Assembly (NCBI GenBank): GCA_037074765.1
Contig: JBAMDO010000578.1
Coordinates: 806,001 to 870,000 of the forward strand
Direction: 5' to 3'
From: Mansonella perstans
Taxonomy: Eukaryota > Nematoda > Chromadorea > Rhabditida > Onchocercidae
Length of the DNA stretch: 64,000 nucleotides
Shown: one piece after another, positions 26,525 through 41,500 of the stretch
Position numbering within the stretch: the first letter of the stretch is position 1
Layout: every line of letters begins with the position of its first letter
Program-made: the position numbers and the translations under genes
The notes under the pieces: generated by a model
Seen by the model: the letters and a program-made list of their open reading frames with translations, nothing else
Databases searched by the model: none
What the model was told of the DNA's origin: nothing

Positions 26525-29500
26525 ATGCCATTATTACCAATGAAAAGTCTATCCGGTTCATTACCTGTATTATTTATTGAAGCACGTCTTCAAGGACCAC
26601 CTGAAATTGTATTATCTCAAATGGGTATTTCCTTTGATGCTGATATATGTAATATCGCTCTGCTCAGTAAGTTGCTTATTTTATTTTTCAGAAAAGCTAA
26701 AATTTGAAAAGTTTGAAAATAAATACCAAATTTATAACGCTTTAAGCAGGTGAATATATTGGAATTAAACGAGAAGCTGCAAAAAAATAGGATAAGAAAA
26801 TAAGAGTAAGGTCAGTAAGCCACTAAGCTAATTAAGATGATTGGTCTGGTTCATATATAACGTTAATCTTTTCTGAATACTCAAATAGTTTTTCTCCATA
26901 CTTTTTATCCTTTTTTTTTTTCATTTAATCAAAGAAAATAAATTGTTTTCTTGAAGTAATTTAATCTCTTTAGGAGTGACATCATATTTTTAAACAACCA
27001 AAATGTTTATCATATCTTTGATTGTTTTAGAAATAATGCTAAGAAAAGATATTCAAGATGAACAATAATATGATTATAGTATTTTGATCTTTGAAGGTTT
27101 ATATGATCATTGCAAAATTTACTTTGCAAATTTATCATACATTACTGTTTGATAGGTTTTATTGATGTTTGATTGAAAATACTCCATGTTACAATAGACT
27201 GATTATTTTCAAATAGCATTTGCATAATATCATTTGGAAATATTCTGAAAAAGGTTCATTTAACGCCTTATTGGCCAAAGCGCCATTATTTATTAAATGA
27301 ACGGTTATTGAATAATTTCATCTCCAGAATAATAAATGGAATTGAGTTATAATTTTTGCTGCCGAAAAAAATCAATCAATTTCTTCCTTGACAGTTAATT
27401 TCGGCGTGGATTTTACTTTTGTTGATAATTTGCTTATCGTATTCCCGACCATAAAATATGATTTAATTTCTGGACGAATATTAAAATATCTCTGAAGAGC
27501 TAATTTGACTGAAATTTTGTTTGGGAAGTAATTTATTCTGGCAAATATTTTTTATGATGTTTGTTGTAATTAGTTGAGATAAACAGGTTTATCTGCTTGA
27601 TCTAAATAGTTGACATTTCTTTTACGCACTATAAAACTACAGTTGTAAAATAAGCATTAACTGTTACAGTAAGAATTGCCGATTAGTTTTTCATTTCTGA
27701 CTGATAAATCTATGATTTAATTTAATTGATTAATTCCGCTGCGTTTTAATAATCTAGTTTTAACAGGAAAATCTCTCTCTTCACATGCATAGTTGCCCGT
27801 GAATGGGAATAATATCTAGCTGGAAAGTCCGAAGTGCTTAAAGAAATAATAGCTAAAAATCTTGTGTAGAGGCATATAAGAAAGATATTAATGTGCTTGG
27901 ATACAGAATTTAAACTAAGGAATTTCGGAATGAAAATTTATGATCATTTAAATTTGCTTTAAATATCCTAATTAACCTATCAGAATGCAACTTAGTGTGA
28001 ACCTTAAATTAGCAATTTAAATGTGTGCTATTTATAATGGGTATATTATGGGATGTTGGAATTAATCAATCTTTCCTTATTCCAATGACCGAGAACGCTG
28101 GATCCCGACTATTCTCCCGCTTCATCTTATCAATACCGGGAAATTGTTATCCTTGAAAAATTTTTTAGGCAATTTGCTGGTATGATGCAGTATCGTTTAG
28201 TAATGTAAAAAATGCAAGTTCCTCGCTTGGAATGCTATTATTTTGCAAGTTTTTGTGAAATTTAAAGTTTCGAACGCATAGATCGTCTTTTGGTAATTTG
28301 ACATTTTTTAAAATGGAAAGTAGATGTAAAGAATAGAGAAATTTGACGGTTCAGTAATACGACACAGACAGCGAATCATTTCATTGCTAAAAGAATACTA
28401 TCAATTACAATGACTTCATTCAATTTCTTAATCGCTTAACAATTTATTTTCCTCTATTACCAGTTTTTGGCTTCTTTTTTTTTAATAAAAAAGTAAAAAT
28501 TAAAGGAACGTTTTCTTTTAGAATATGTAATTATGGGGAGAGATTCATTTTGTTATCGGAATGTTTTTAATTTCATTTCTGGAGAAGCTTTGCTTCTTAT
28601 AGTTTTTAATTATAATTTTTGGGGAAAAATTAGGCACTTTATGTGATGATTAGATATAGAGCATGATTAATGAAAAGAAGAAAAAGAATTCTCAACAGTT
28701 GTTGTCATCGACTTTTATAAAGTAGAAATTCTCTGTTTTCCTCCTGACATAATTTTTATGTTAGTTAAACATCTTGTCAACGATCATTAATTTAGACTTA
28801 CTTATAATATTGTATTAGAAAAGTCATGAATATTTTTCATTTAATTCAAAATATAAAACTTATGTTTAATTGTAGTAAGTAATATACTCGGTTCAATGAT
28901 TTATATTCGTGTCACAAATATACGGCATCTTTCATTTTCAGTGGTAAAAACTATTATTGCTCTTCGAAGAAAATTCAAATCTCAGAATGATACAATGCAC
29001 ATAAAATTAAACTCTGTTTTTCTTTTACAAATCTTTCTATTGATCATTTTTTCAATAAAGTCTTTTTATGAAATGAAATAATGATTGAGGAAATTTTTTA
29101 AAAAAATTAGAAAATCATTGATTTTGCAATCTCCCTTGAAATGTTCCTGGATTTGACAGTATGAAATTGTTCGCTTCTTCAGTTATCTGGTCATCTTTTT
29201 CCAGGTCGTTTTTCAAGAGCGAAATGATAAACTCTTTTTTATTTCTCTTTTAGATGTTTTGATAAAAGAAGAAGATAGAATGTTTCATTTATTGAATGCT
29301 TATTCAATTTATAAAGCTCTAGCTTATTCTAAACATCTCCCTATTGTAAAAGCTAAATTGAAATTAAAGATCAAAACGTAGATATGTAATACATGTGTTG
29401 CAGACTATCACGTCATTAAATTTTTATTTATTGAGCCAGAAATAAGCTTAACTTCTTCTATTCTTACGGGCATTTAGGACTTAAATTTTATCATCACAAT

Positions 29501-32500
29501 TTTGGAAACTTGTTCGTCCACAAATCAGATTTTAGTGCGCACAAGCGGTGTATTACTGGTTGCTTCGGTTGGTTCTTATGTGATGTATCGAGTATGTGCA
29601 CGATTATTGGGAAAGAATTTCATTTGGACAATTCTGGAACAAGCTCGTTTTGATTTGTTAGCTTGTGATGAGAAGTATTTGCTGAATCCGAGAATGGTTG
29701 TTTCTATTTTCGTTATGATGAAAATTCTCCACTCACAAGATCTTGTTATATTTAAACACATCGATTTAAATTGCTTCTTTTAACACTCTTTTGAACTAAC
29801 AGTATCTGAATCATAACATTTTGTCTTTAACATTATTTCAGCTAGTAGTAGTAGTTCCTTATTAATCCTTATCGCTTTGTTTCGTGATATTCCATTGTGT
29901 TGAAATTAGGTCTGAGTACTGCCATTCTAGTAGGATAAGACTAAAAATTTAATTTTACATTTCTTTAACAATTAAAATCATTATACAGGCATACATGAAA
30001 ATTTTTTTCAGTCATATGTAATTAATGACGAATATGGCAGTTGTTGTTCAGCGGGACTGGCGGACGATAAACAGAGCGGTTGCGACAATCATATTTTTGC
30101 AACAGTTTCATCCTTGGCATGTCTCAACTTTTATGAATTAAATTATGAATATTAGTATGGAGTGATGTTTAACTTTATTACTTTCATATTAATATATGAA
30201 CTGCATTAAACCCTAGTGCATTGAACTCCGCTTATTCAGGGTTACTTGAGACGATCAAAGCAGCTTGAAGCTTCGAGAAGTCTATCAGAAATGACTTCAG
30301 AGCAGTAAGTTTTCTGGTAATATTTCTAGATACGTTTCAGAAAATGATAGTATATTATAGTAAACAAATAAATATTACGAAGCGATTCTCGTTTTTTATG
30401 AGGCTTCTTATCTCGAAATATCACAATTATTAAATTTCTGTTGCTGATATTTGGCATGGTAATGCCAGTTATCCAAAATGATCTATTGGATTTTTTTCTT
30501 GGCTTATTTGATACTGCATTCTATAACATATATATCTATTCTCTTATTTTCCCTTTCTTTACTTAAGCTTTTAATTTACCGTTTTTCCCATATAGTAACA
30601 GCTCTACAATATCAATTTCTATCAGAGTATTTTGAAAAATCATATTTATAACATTTCAGTCAGAAACATTCGCCTAGCATGGTATCACAAAGTTCTTTTA
30701 ATGCTGTATTACAAAGTTCTCCTGATGCAGGATTTTCTTCGAGCGAAAAGTCTGCTTCGTTACATCTGCTTTGGGATGATCCGCAATGGGATGAGGATAC
30801 CGAATTCTGTCTTTATGGTATTTATTTACTTCATTACCACTGCTATATAAGTATGAAATAGAGAACAACTATTCGTTATTTAGCGTCATTTGCTAATTAA
30901 TTACCTTAGAAACTAAATTTTTCTATTTCTGAAAATAGATCATCTTTTGGTGAAATCAATAAGTGATTATCTCAACGAAAAGTATGATGTATTATCGGCA
31001 AAGGGCTCGGCAAAAGATTGCTAGAAAGATTAGAATTCAACTTTATTTAAATCATTAAGACTTAATTGATATTGCCCATGTTTTACTGCCATACGTTTAA
31101 CTCATTTCTGTGTCGCCTGGAAAGAAATTTTGTCTTTTTTGTTAATTTATTGAGAAACTTCGGTTTGATTATTTCGGCGCTTGATTTCAGAATTCCAGAA
31201 AAGTTTTTCCATTTCTGTTTAAAAGATAGGATGAATGATAGGAAGAATTCTTCATCTTTTCATTTTTTGTGATTGATTTTCGGGGAAAAAAATGTTGCAA
31301 ATAGCTTTTTTCTAACTATTAGTTAGATCATGAAATTTGAGAATTAGAGGTCGAGGAATCATCCAGCCCTGGATAATTCTTAATTTGGAAACATGGAAAT
31401 TAAAGTTCATCCATTTCTAGAAAGAACAGTAGATCGTGATCACTCAGTATCATCTGATGTTTCGAATATGACTGAATTTCGTGCTGCTAAAGGACTCTTT
31501 GAAGAATCAGATGATCGCTGCAAAGTGAATAAAGAAGATCAAATGAGTTATGAAAACGTAAATGATATTTACAGTTAGATTTTATGGATGGTTTCAGAAA
31601 TTTTGATCAAGTTTCTGAAATGTTTTAATCAAATGTAAATAGCTTCTGTAGTAAATTTTACCAAGTTTTTCTCCGTATTTATTTATTTTGCTTTACAAAA
31701 AATTTGGCATATCAAGATTGCTGTGGTAGTAAGGTCAGAAAAGTCAAACTGAGCTTTGGAAACTTTTCAAGGAACTTTTATAGGTGCATTCTTTAGTAAC
31801 CTTTTTGTACCTTGCAAAATAAATCATTACTTAAGATCTTCAGATGATTTATTTTTTATATATACTTCTTATCAGACATTTCGTTTCATATCTTTATGAA
31901 TTTCCAGTCAAAACGCGAGGAAAGAAACATTGATTCGGAAACTAGCGATTTCATCCAGAAAAACTGCATGATCGATTCTAAGCATTTTTATCAGATTACC
32001 ACAGGGTAAATTAATTGATTTCACGGGATAGGCTCAAGCTTTGAAATTTTTTTTCGTAACATGATTTTTTCTATTTATTTGGCCGAATTAGAAATAATGA
32101 TTTAGATTTAGATTAGAACTGTGTTGCAGATTTATAACTCGAACAAACAGTATATCAGTATCGAGCGAACATAGTTCCCAGTCATTTCTATCTTTGAGGC
32201 AGAGGCTTATTGCTAATGCATCATCGGATGGGTAAGTAGTTATTGAGTTTTTCTTTTTTTTTATTTTGAAAAAAATTGTGTGTTATAAAAGGTAACATTT
32301 GGATGAAACCATTTTACAGAATGGGCGTTCCAAACACGTAGAAATGGTGCTTATCATGTTGCTGGTATATCAGGAGTACAAATGCTTAGGTACAAAACAT
32401 TGATTGAAAATAGTTGGGAGTTTCAGACTGCTTGAATTAGTGCAAGCATCCACTGCATCACCGATGGTATTAACAGATCATATGATAACGTCAATGACTG

Positions 32501-35500
32501 ACAGTGGAATTAGCCGAGGAACTGTTTCAACAGCCAATTGGCAGTCATTCATTAGGTTATTCCTTTTAATCGTAATTGACACTGGTTTTGCTTGATAGAA
32601 ATGGAATATGCTGAGTGATTTTCATTTAAAAAGGGAAAACTGTTTGCCAAGAATTAATTAATAATCAACCTAGGTTGAAATGTTAAACTGAGATCATTGG
32701 ATTTCTAACTGCTGCGAAAGATTAAAGTTAAAAAGAAGAGTGGTGAGATTTTTTGATCTAACTTATGATTTTTTTGTCCTGGTTCACGAGCATCTTCTGT
32801 CGGAATATACTTCAACTGATTCAAATCTTTTTCTTTTCATAATTATTCACTATCGTAAATAATATTGTTATTGTTACCTGCCATTCCTCTCACTTTGAAA
32901 ATTGTTTCTATCAATGTAGATCAACTAGTGCAAAAGATGCTTTTGGAGTAGGGAAATTCTCAGGCGAAGATGAAGCTGTGGATGTGATGGTACCTTCCAC
33001 TGTGGTGATAAGCAAAAATTCTATTATTAGGTAAAACTTTTTCGAATTCGGTGTTCAGGTGATCGATGGTATATTTAATAAATCAAAAAAATGAATACTT
33101 TCAGAAAAATAGCTTTCAGAAAAAGTAATGGAGAAGAAATATAGGAATAAATTCAAACTATAGATAAATCTCAAGGTTTCAATGATGACCTAGTTAGGAG
33201 CCAGACTCAATGCCCTAAGGTGTTTGAGCTGATATTAAGAGGATGAAATGCCAGCACTGCTATTTGATGCTTTTTAAGACGAAATAATTTGAATCTGGTC
33301 AATGAAGATCAGTGCTCGACAGCTACATCCAAGCGAAGTATGGAATGGTTTGAAGATGATTATTTTCCGTTTGTCACGGACCAAGATTTGAAAGAAACAT
33401 TAAAAGCAGATATAGATGATCCATTAGCTGCATGCTTTAGTCGTTCCGGCCCTGACCAGGTGCTTTTTATTACATTAACTATAAATAGTTCTTTGAGTAT
33501 TCATTTTCCGAAATCGATAGTTATTTAATAATGGATTTGTTGAAGAAGATAGGATCTTTTGAGATGAGATAATCAATCGATCATCGAGTTTGATATTATT
33601 AAATAGCATAATAAATATTATAATCTGAAGTTTCCAACTACTTTTGAAATTTCAATTCCCTATGATTTTCATCCAGACAATGGAAAGCGCTTCTTTCGTA
33701 CCCTCTTATGTTATTGCTAGTTAAATTCCTAACAGATGGATATAGTATGGATGAGGATAAATAGCGAGTTATGAATACATAAAAGAAGAATACATGAAAG
33801 CTTCTTAATGGGAAAAGTTGAGAAATGGATCGAGCTAGATATAATGAGAAGCGTCTTTCCTATGCTAATTACGAAGGATTAAAGATAATTGGGTCGACAC
33901 AATAAATTTATAGATGTCTTTTAAGGAAAATCATGGGAAAAGGTCAAAAACTAATAGATTTATATTTCATTTCAAAAGACTATCGTGCGGCGTAGGTGAA
34001 TTATCTAAAGCTATTTATGTTAGCTCGACCTTGAACTAGATTCTTTTAGATATTTCCGAGTGACTTGAAAAATAGGCGAAAACATCTCAGCAGTGTTACA
34101 CGCGATCTAATGGCTTGGGCAAGAGATCAATTTGCACCTAAATCGCCTCAGCTAAAGGTACTAATTTGAATATGAAGTTTAAATTCATAAATATTAAAGA
34201 AACAGAACGACATGGGAATGGATAAATCAGTTTGAGATAATCTAAGCATAGTTTTATTAATATTACTTTTATTCAATACAATCTTCAATTAAGAAGGAGT
34301 TCGGGAGATCGTGCTGATGATTTACTCATCAAAATTTGCCGTTCAAAAAAAGAGCAAGCAAATTATTATGCTGCTTTTTCTTCACTTCTTTAATTGATTA
34401 TCTCCAAGTGATAACATTTTAGGCTCTTCAATCATTATATATATCAGATCAACGCTGGCGAAGAATAGGGTTAAAGCGAAGTTCAAATCCTTTGGAGCAA
34501 TTCCTCAGTTCCCTACTGCATTTAATGTTTATTCGTGGGATACCATTTTTCAGCTGCTCGGATATGTTGATCGCTGCAAAGGTTTCACCTCTTGATTTAA
34601 TTACATTGAATAGTTGACTTTATGTCTGGATATTTGTATACTTAGAGTAGCTTTTGAATTATAGAAGAAGAGGAAATCCTTTCTATTGACCAGAATTATC
34701 TCAAAGTGATTGATGGAAACTTCCTAATCCTCTTCCAAAGATAAGCATAGGATAAGATAGTGAATACTTCATTCTGCGCTTCAACACTAACTATGCATGT
34801 TTTTAATAACAAGACATAGTCGACAAAAATTATTTAGATGTGGCATCAAATGTGAGTTGTTACATTTATAACTCACTTCTGAAACTGACATTCAGTGAAA
34901 GTGGTTTATCAATGTTTTCTTAAATTTTCATTTTTCTGATTACCATTAACAAAATATAGCAAGAAAGCCTATATAGCTATAGCTTCCTTTGCTGTGGCAG
35001 AATTATCATAGCTTAGTAATAATAGTAATACCGCTGATGTCTCTATAGGTGTAATATTCACATCGCTTGCGATTCTCTGAAAGTATGCTATTAAGTGCGA
35101 TACTCTTATTACCCTCAATATTCTTCCCGTCTAAAATCTTTCTTCACGAAAGTTTTGTTTATTAGAGGTCACATCCATCACAATTTTACAATAGTAAAGG
35201 AATCAAAACCTCGCATTCTCTTTCTTTATTAAACTTTCTTGTACCGTGATTTTACTTCAGATAATTTTATCTGATCGTGTAGAAGATAACTCTTAGTTCT
35301 TTTTTTAAATAAATTTTCAGAAAAATTTAAAAAATTCGCAAACAAAAAGCCTTTCTTTTCATTCGGGGATTTCAATTGTCTCTGCATTAAGGTAATGCAG
35401 TTCACTATGTATTACCAAAAGAATTACATTACTATGGCCAAATTAACCTTGTGCCAGCATTTTGATATGATTTAGCTTATCTCTTCAGTTTCTACGTGGA

Positions 35501-38500
35501 AAATAAATAAAAAATTAGAAGCTATCGATTTGAATAGTTTCAATCTTTTTAAATTCTTTGAATGTCGAAGTATGATAAGTTTAAAGCTCGTGGAATTAAA
35601 AGTGCCGACTATTAGTGTCAATTTTTAAAAAAATTTCATCTTAATTTACATTAGTTTCTTGTAGTATTTTTCGAATATTAGCTGCCAGCAAATATTTTTC
35701 GACGTAATCTGTCCTACTATTTTGCTTCTCCTGCCCTCATATTTCACATTCTCTTTTTTTTGTAGGCATAAAATGATATTTGCATTTAAAGGCATAGTGG
35801 CAACACATCAAATTGTATTTCCGTTAATTGCGATTTCAGCTCAAAGTCTAAATTTCTCAGCTTTTCTCCAATTATTTTATAATTTTCATGACGCACATTT
35901 TATCATATTTCGTGATTTAGTTGCCAATTTCGATCTAATAAGTCTTTAACGCAGAATGATACATGCGAAGAAAAAATGCCACAGACACCGCAGAGTACTC
36001 CCGAAAATTCATGATTGAAAAATACACTGTTACACCTTCATTTTGCGTATTTCGCGTTAAAAGTACTGGGAAAGTTTTTTCAAGAAATTTGATGTTTGTC
36101 AGACACAACAAATCAATCGATATATGTATGCTTACATATTAACAAAACGAATTTTAAATATCTAGTCTAACATCAGAAAAGTCCCCCACAGCTCATTCAT
36201 GAATAAATGATAAGGACTAATGGCTTTTGAAATTGGAAATTATTTCTTCCTATCAATTGAGTTTCTTTTTGGAGCTATTCACTTTTTTCTAAGATGCAAT
36301 GAATGTCCAAATGAATTTAAATTTCATGCAAAAAAGTTTGCTTTTTCAAAATTATTGGCTAACAGATTAATGTTAAGTGAGTTGTAAAAAGGCTAATTTT
36401 TTTTACATGATATTATTATTTTTATGGAAATTAGTTACGCAAAATGATATTAATAAACCGGTGAATAGTTTGTGAGAATACCATAACTTTTATTCAACAG
36501 AGAATAAAAACTTTAACTCTGTTCTTTCTGCTAAATGGTTAGATATGAGAGGTTGGAATAAATTCAAACCAGTTTTTAATTCTTTTTCTACCTCTTTCCG
36601 ATTTTTATGGTTTGTTGTAGTAAATAAATTGAAGCATTTTTTGTTTTTAAACTTCCGGATATCATTCATTAATAACTTTATTTGAAAAGTGAAGCAATCA
36701 ACCTGAATAGGCAGTAAACAGTTCAGAATACTAACGAGATTCATCTTAGTATACTAAACATCGAAGGTTTAATGATGAAGAAGAAAAATGAACTAAATTT
36801 TGTTTGAAAAAATCTTAACTAAATGAACAACAAGGTACTTCACAACAAACAAACAAAGAAATAACCTCTTTGGTACATCGATGGATTTGTGTAAAAATGA
36901 TATGATGATGTATGCAGTAAATGCCTTTCATGCAGTTGATTTTTTTTGGCCAAATGAGATTGTATCAAGTAATCAGCGAAAAACGGAAGAAAAATAAGGG
37001 TAGTGATTGAAACTAGCTTTGAATTATTTTATGCTAAAATAATGAGTGACTATAATTAATAAATAGAAGCATTTTATAATTTACGGATCTTTTGGAGAAA
37101 GGACCAAATGCACCAATAATAAAAACTCTCGAGCACAAAACATGCAAAACAGAAGGCCGGAAAGTAAAACTTCAGAAGAGTCAGTACACTTTTTTGTGCC
37201 TAATTTTTCCCAGTAAATAATTGACAAATTAGTATAGGATCGTACCAAAATAATAGTGATAGTAGCGAAATGAAGCTATGCGCAATGCAAAATTTATCCA
37301 TTTTTTTTTGGTCATTTGAAATGCTTGAAAAAAATGAACAATTTCTGATTTTTAAGTTTTCTTATTGGATGAAAAAAATTTTGTGGCATTTTGAGCATCG
37401 AAGTATGAACAACTCGCGATCTATATTTTTTCTTTCAATTTACTGATAATTGATATGATGAGAGAGAAAGGGAAACAGGAGTGAAACAATCAAATAACTT
37501 TTCTTAATGTCTTTTTTTTTCAATTCTTCTCAGCGCTGCTACTAGCATTATCCAATTTGATTGTCGTCAAATAGTTATTAAACGTGGTAGCAGTGTTACA
37601 GCGGTCATAGCTGCAAATGCATCGGAAAATGAATTCTACTGATTCTGAGGAATTGATAACTGTTTTCGGATTCAGTTGACCAAAATCATATTTCTGAAAA
37701 ACTGTTCATTTTAATAAGGAGAGATGATGAAAGGTGCTAACTATGTACCGTTTTTGTTTTTCAAGATATGGCCATTACGCTGATCCCGATTTTATTGGTG
37801 CTATAATAGAAGTTCATTTGAAATGTCAACTATAGGAGACAAACCTCTAGGAGACAAATGGATAGCACTTGATATACTTTGTCCGATGTACTAAATGCTT
37901 CGTCAAAAGTTTTTGTCCAATCAACTTCAGGTCCAACACCAAATACTCGACTTTCTGCATAACCCGGGATGAACACGCAATAGTCCCAGGATTCGTTTGA
38001 TATCTCGTATACTTTGCCCTGAATACCAAATAAAAATAAGATTAAGGATCCAATTTCATTATCTACCTTCCCATTATTTATGATTTGATTTAAAATAAAT
38101 TACTTTTGATTAGCATCAAATTTATGATCATTGATTAAAACACTTACAGATTCATCATTTTCATAACAAACCAAAGCATTCGCTCCCGCTGTTAGTATTA
38201 CTGTTGCGGCTACCCTAGCAAATAGTGTCATCGAGACCATGGTACTATTAATGCAACAAAAGTTTGAATGGGTATGGAAACTTAGTTCTGAAACAGAAAA
38301 AGAAATAATAGAAATAAGGAAAGTTTTCTTGATGAGATGAGTAGGCGGATGGAGATAGATAGTTAAATGAAATTTCATTGATAAACGAAGTTTGGTATTA
38401 ATTTAAGATTGACGACGAGTTCATTTTCTGCACTCAACTTTATTTTGTTTCATTATAGCTTAGCTAAATAATCTATCTATTGGTGGGATTATTCATAGTC

Positions 38501-41500
38501 TTGAGGTTAATCTATTCAATAATATAGTCATTCTATTCAGTAATGCAATCATTCTTTTATAGGCTAAACGAGTGGTCTATCTTGCCAGTAATCAGCCTCT
38601 TTTTTTTTTATCAGCAAAGATGATATCATACAGAATAGGTGATTCAAGAGCTCTCAACTGAAATACAGTGGGATAAGATATGGGAGAGTTTTTATTCTTG
38701 AAATAAGGGTAGCTTAAAATAAATAAGCATAGCATATATCATGCCGAAAAAGTAAGCAAAAAAGCAATCAGAGTTGGTTGTAAATTTTGTCGAACTAGAA
38801 GAAATTTTTGTTCGACTCTTTTCTGGATGAGAAGGAATGATTTGTGAATTTTGCAAAGTGATTTATGAAGTGGTCGAAGCAGGAAACCACAATAAAAGCT
38901 AATTGTGTAAGGTCTACTACTCCTACTCCAACTCTGACCACTACTATTACTATGTGATTAATACCGACGTTATGACTATCCATACTGCTACAGCAATCCA
39001 AACTGCTTATTAAACACATTATCAATTTAGTAGTTATTCATAACTTACTGTTCTGTCACTTATTGCAGTAGTAGGATCACAAAAATTACTTGTTATTCTC
39101 TCTCTGATACCAATATCAGAAATTTCTCTGCCATAAAAACAGTGTTGCTATTAATGCTTATCGATAATTAAACGTCTTTTGCAAATATTTAATGTTTCAT
39201 TTTTTTATTTTATCAACATTTGCTACTTTTTAAAAATTTTAACAATTTTATTCCAGCTTACCTCTTTCGGTTGTGCTTTTTTTTTTTGAATTAAAAAAAA
39301 AATTAACGCCTACGTATCTTTGATATTTCCTTGCAAAATATCTTATCACTACTCCCCTATATAAATGAGATTCATTGTTATAATGGTATGAGAAAGATAA
39401 AAATCTTCAAGCCATTAACTATCATATTTTGGATATTCGTTGATTGATTTTTACCGTAAGTTCATACTTAATCCTTAACACCTTAAGATTGTACTTAATT
39501 CCTCTTCATTTCCTAACAGAATGATTTATTTTGAATAGTATAAACCTCTTATTTTTCTAATTTGAGATAATATATGTAAGTTCATAAGCATCTACGCTAG
39601 GTAAGAAGGTTGTTGGCTTATTAGGGGGTAATTAGACAACTGGAAATTGTATTCCGCATAGTTAGTAATCCATAAGACTGACTGAGGAACGTTAACATTC
39701 TACGACGTACAGGAACCAGGAATGTGCCCAACATAAGGAGATTAGTGCTGCTGTCCTCCTCCCCTCATCATCATCTACATGCAGTCCTGCCCCGCCTATC
39801 ACTTTAACTCTCAAATGCCACACCTCCAACTTTTTCTTTCACTTATAAAGACTTAAAAAAAACCTTTTTGATTAAATATTCTCTATTATATCCATTAATA
39901 AAAAAATGATAGAACAGGTCACTCAAACTGACCCTATAAAACATTAGCTTACATTAGATGGAACAGACATCTTCCACTACTCATTAATCATTTTCTAGTT
40001 TGAAATTTAAATTCCTTCACATAGTACTACTGAATTTGATCTTTTTTATGTAAAGACATGGACACAAATCGATAATTGATTAATAATGTGTTCATTTTCA
40101 ATGAAAATTTTTATGCGAGTGAGAAAACTTTGCCCATGTATGAACAGTTACTACAATCATCTATAATGCTGTTTCAAATGGACAGAGAACAATTTAGTAA
40201 GACTAGTAAATAGACAATCAATTTGTTTCAAGGAATTGACAAACAAATAATTAATTAGTTTGAAATGTTTCGAGTCAGTTGAATCTCAAAAAATTGGTTT
40301 AAATGATGAAAGTAATTGAAAAAAGAACATAACCAAATCATTTAGCTAGATAATATCAGTAAAAGAATTTGTTTAGAAGGTGTAGCAGAAAGTCGTCCAT
40401 AGTGCTGTAGCCATTAGAAAGAAAATTAATAATGAAAAGTGAAGTTTTCTCCATTTGGATTATAAAGTGGAAGTTTTTATTAATTGTTTTTTGAAATTTT
40501 ACTACAAATAGGAAAGTATGTTAAGTCTGTTATTTCTTGTTAGATTGAAAATTACCATAGAGGTTAACTTAGTTTATTACCCACTGTGCATGATGATGTA
40601 TTGGGATCATTTTTTTCTTGTCAGTAGCAAGTAATCCTCTTTGGACTAAGTTCAATTTTAGATCAGAAATTTCGGTTCTGAGCACTCGGAAAATATCTTG
40701 CAAGATAAGAAAGACACAATATCTTGTGAAAGAAAGAAACGTATTTATAGGGATCTCATATTTCAAGAGATTTAGAAGAAAGAAAAGAAATATTTCTAAA
40801 AGAAAGCCGATATGAATTGAAGAAAAGAAGTAAGCGAACAAGTAAACAAAAAGTTGATAAGGACAGATCTCATATGGCAAGTAGGTAGATGGTAATAAAT
40901 TAGTAAACAAATAAAGAACGGAGTATCTATTATGTACAGTAACATATTTTTGATTTTTAATTTGTTCTAGTGCTTGGTAAAATTTATTAATATTTTCAAA
41001 AGTTTAAGCTCATATTAATGCTTCTTTTTGTTTGCTTCTTCCGTTATTCTCATGAAATAAAGAAAATACTGATTGCTATTGCCGTTTTTCTAAGATTATT
41101 GCATTTTTTTCTCTTTTTTCTACAGTAATCAGAGGAAAATCATCCAATTTGACAGATGAGATTAGCAAATGAATTCTGCATGATTCTTGCTCAACATTTA
41201 CTTGTAACAAATGAATTCTACATGATTGTTGCTCGACATTTATTTTTAGCAAATGATGTACAGCTGCAAGAATAAACCTATAAAATTAGAAAACAAATAT
41301 GTAGACTAGTTTAGTCATTTATAACAAATTAATAATTCAGAACTGCGAAATATTTTAAAAATTTAAAAAAAAAATTAGACGTGCAAAAAACATCAGCAAA
41401 TGTGTTACGACTCGTCATTTATTATAATACACATGGAAGAAAAAAGAAATTAAATCATATTTTTTTGATTATTTCTAAGATGACTATTTGTATTCGAAAT

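Noticed and set aside
37535..37640. Plus-strand terminal exon with a good TTCTTCTCAG acceptor and an open frame to TGA
   Set aside because: The same bases on the minus strand encode the cysteine signature of the Ly6-like protein, in phase with two other exons. The plus-strand frame is a shadow.
40569..40910. Full 113-codon minus-strand frame as one protein
   Set aside because: The upstream half is Phe/Leu/Tyr noise. Only the last 38 codons look coding, and they are listed as a weak exon.
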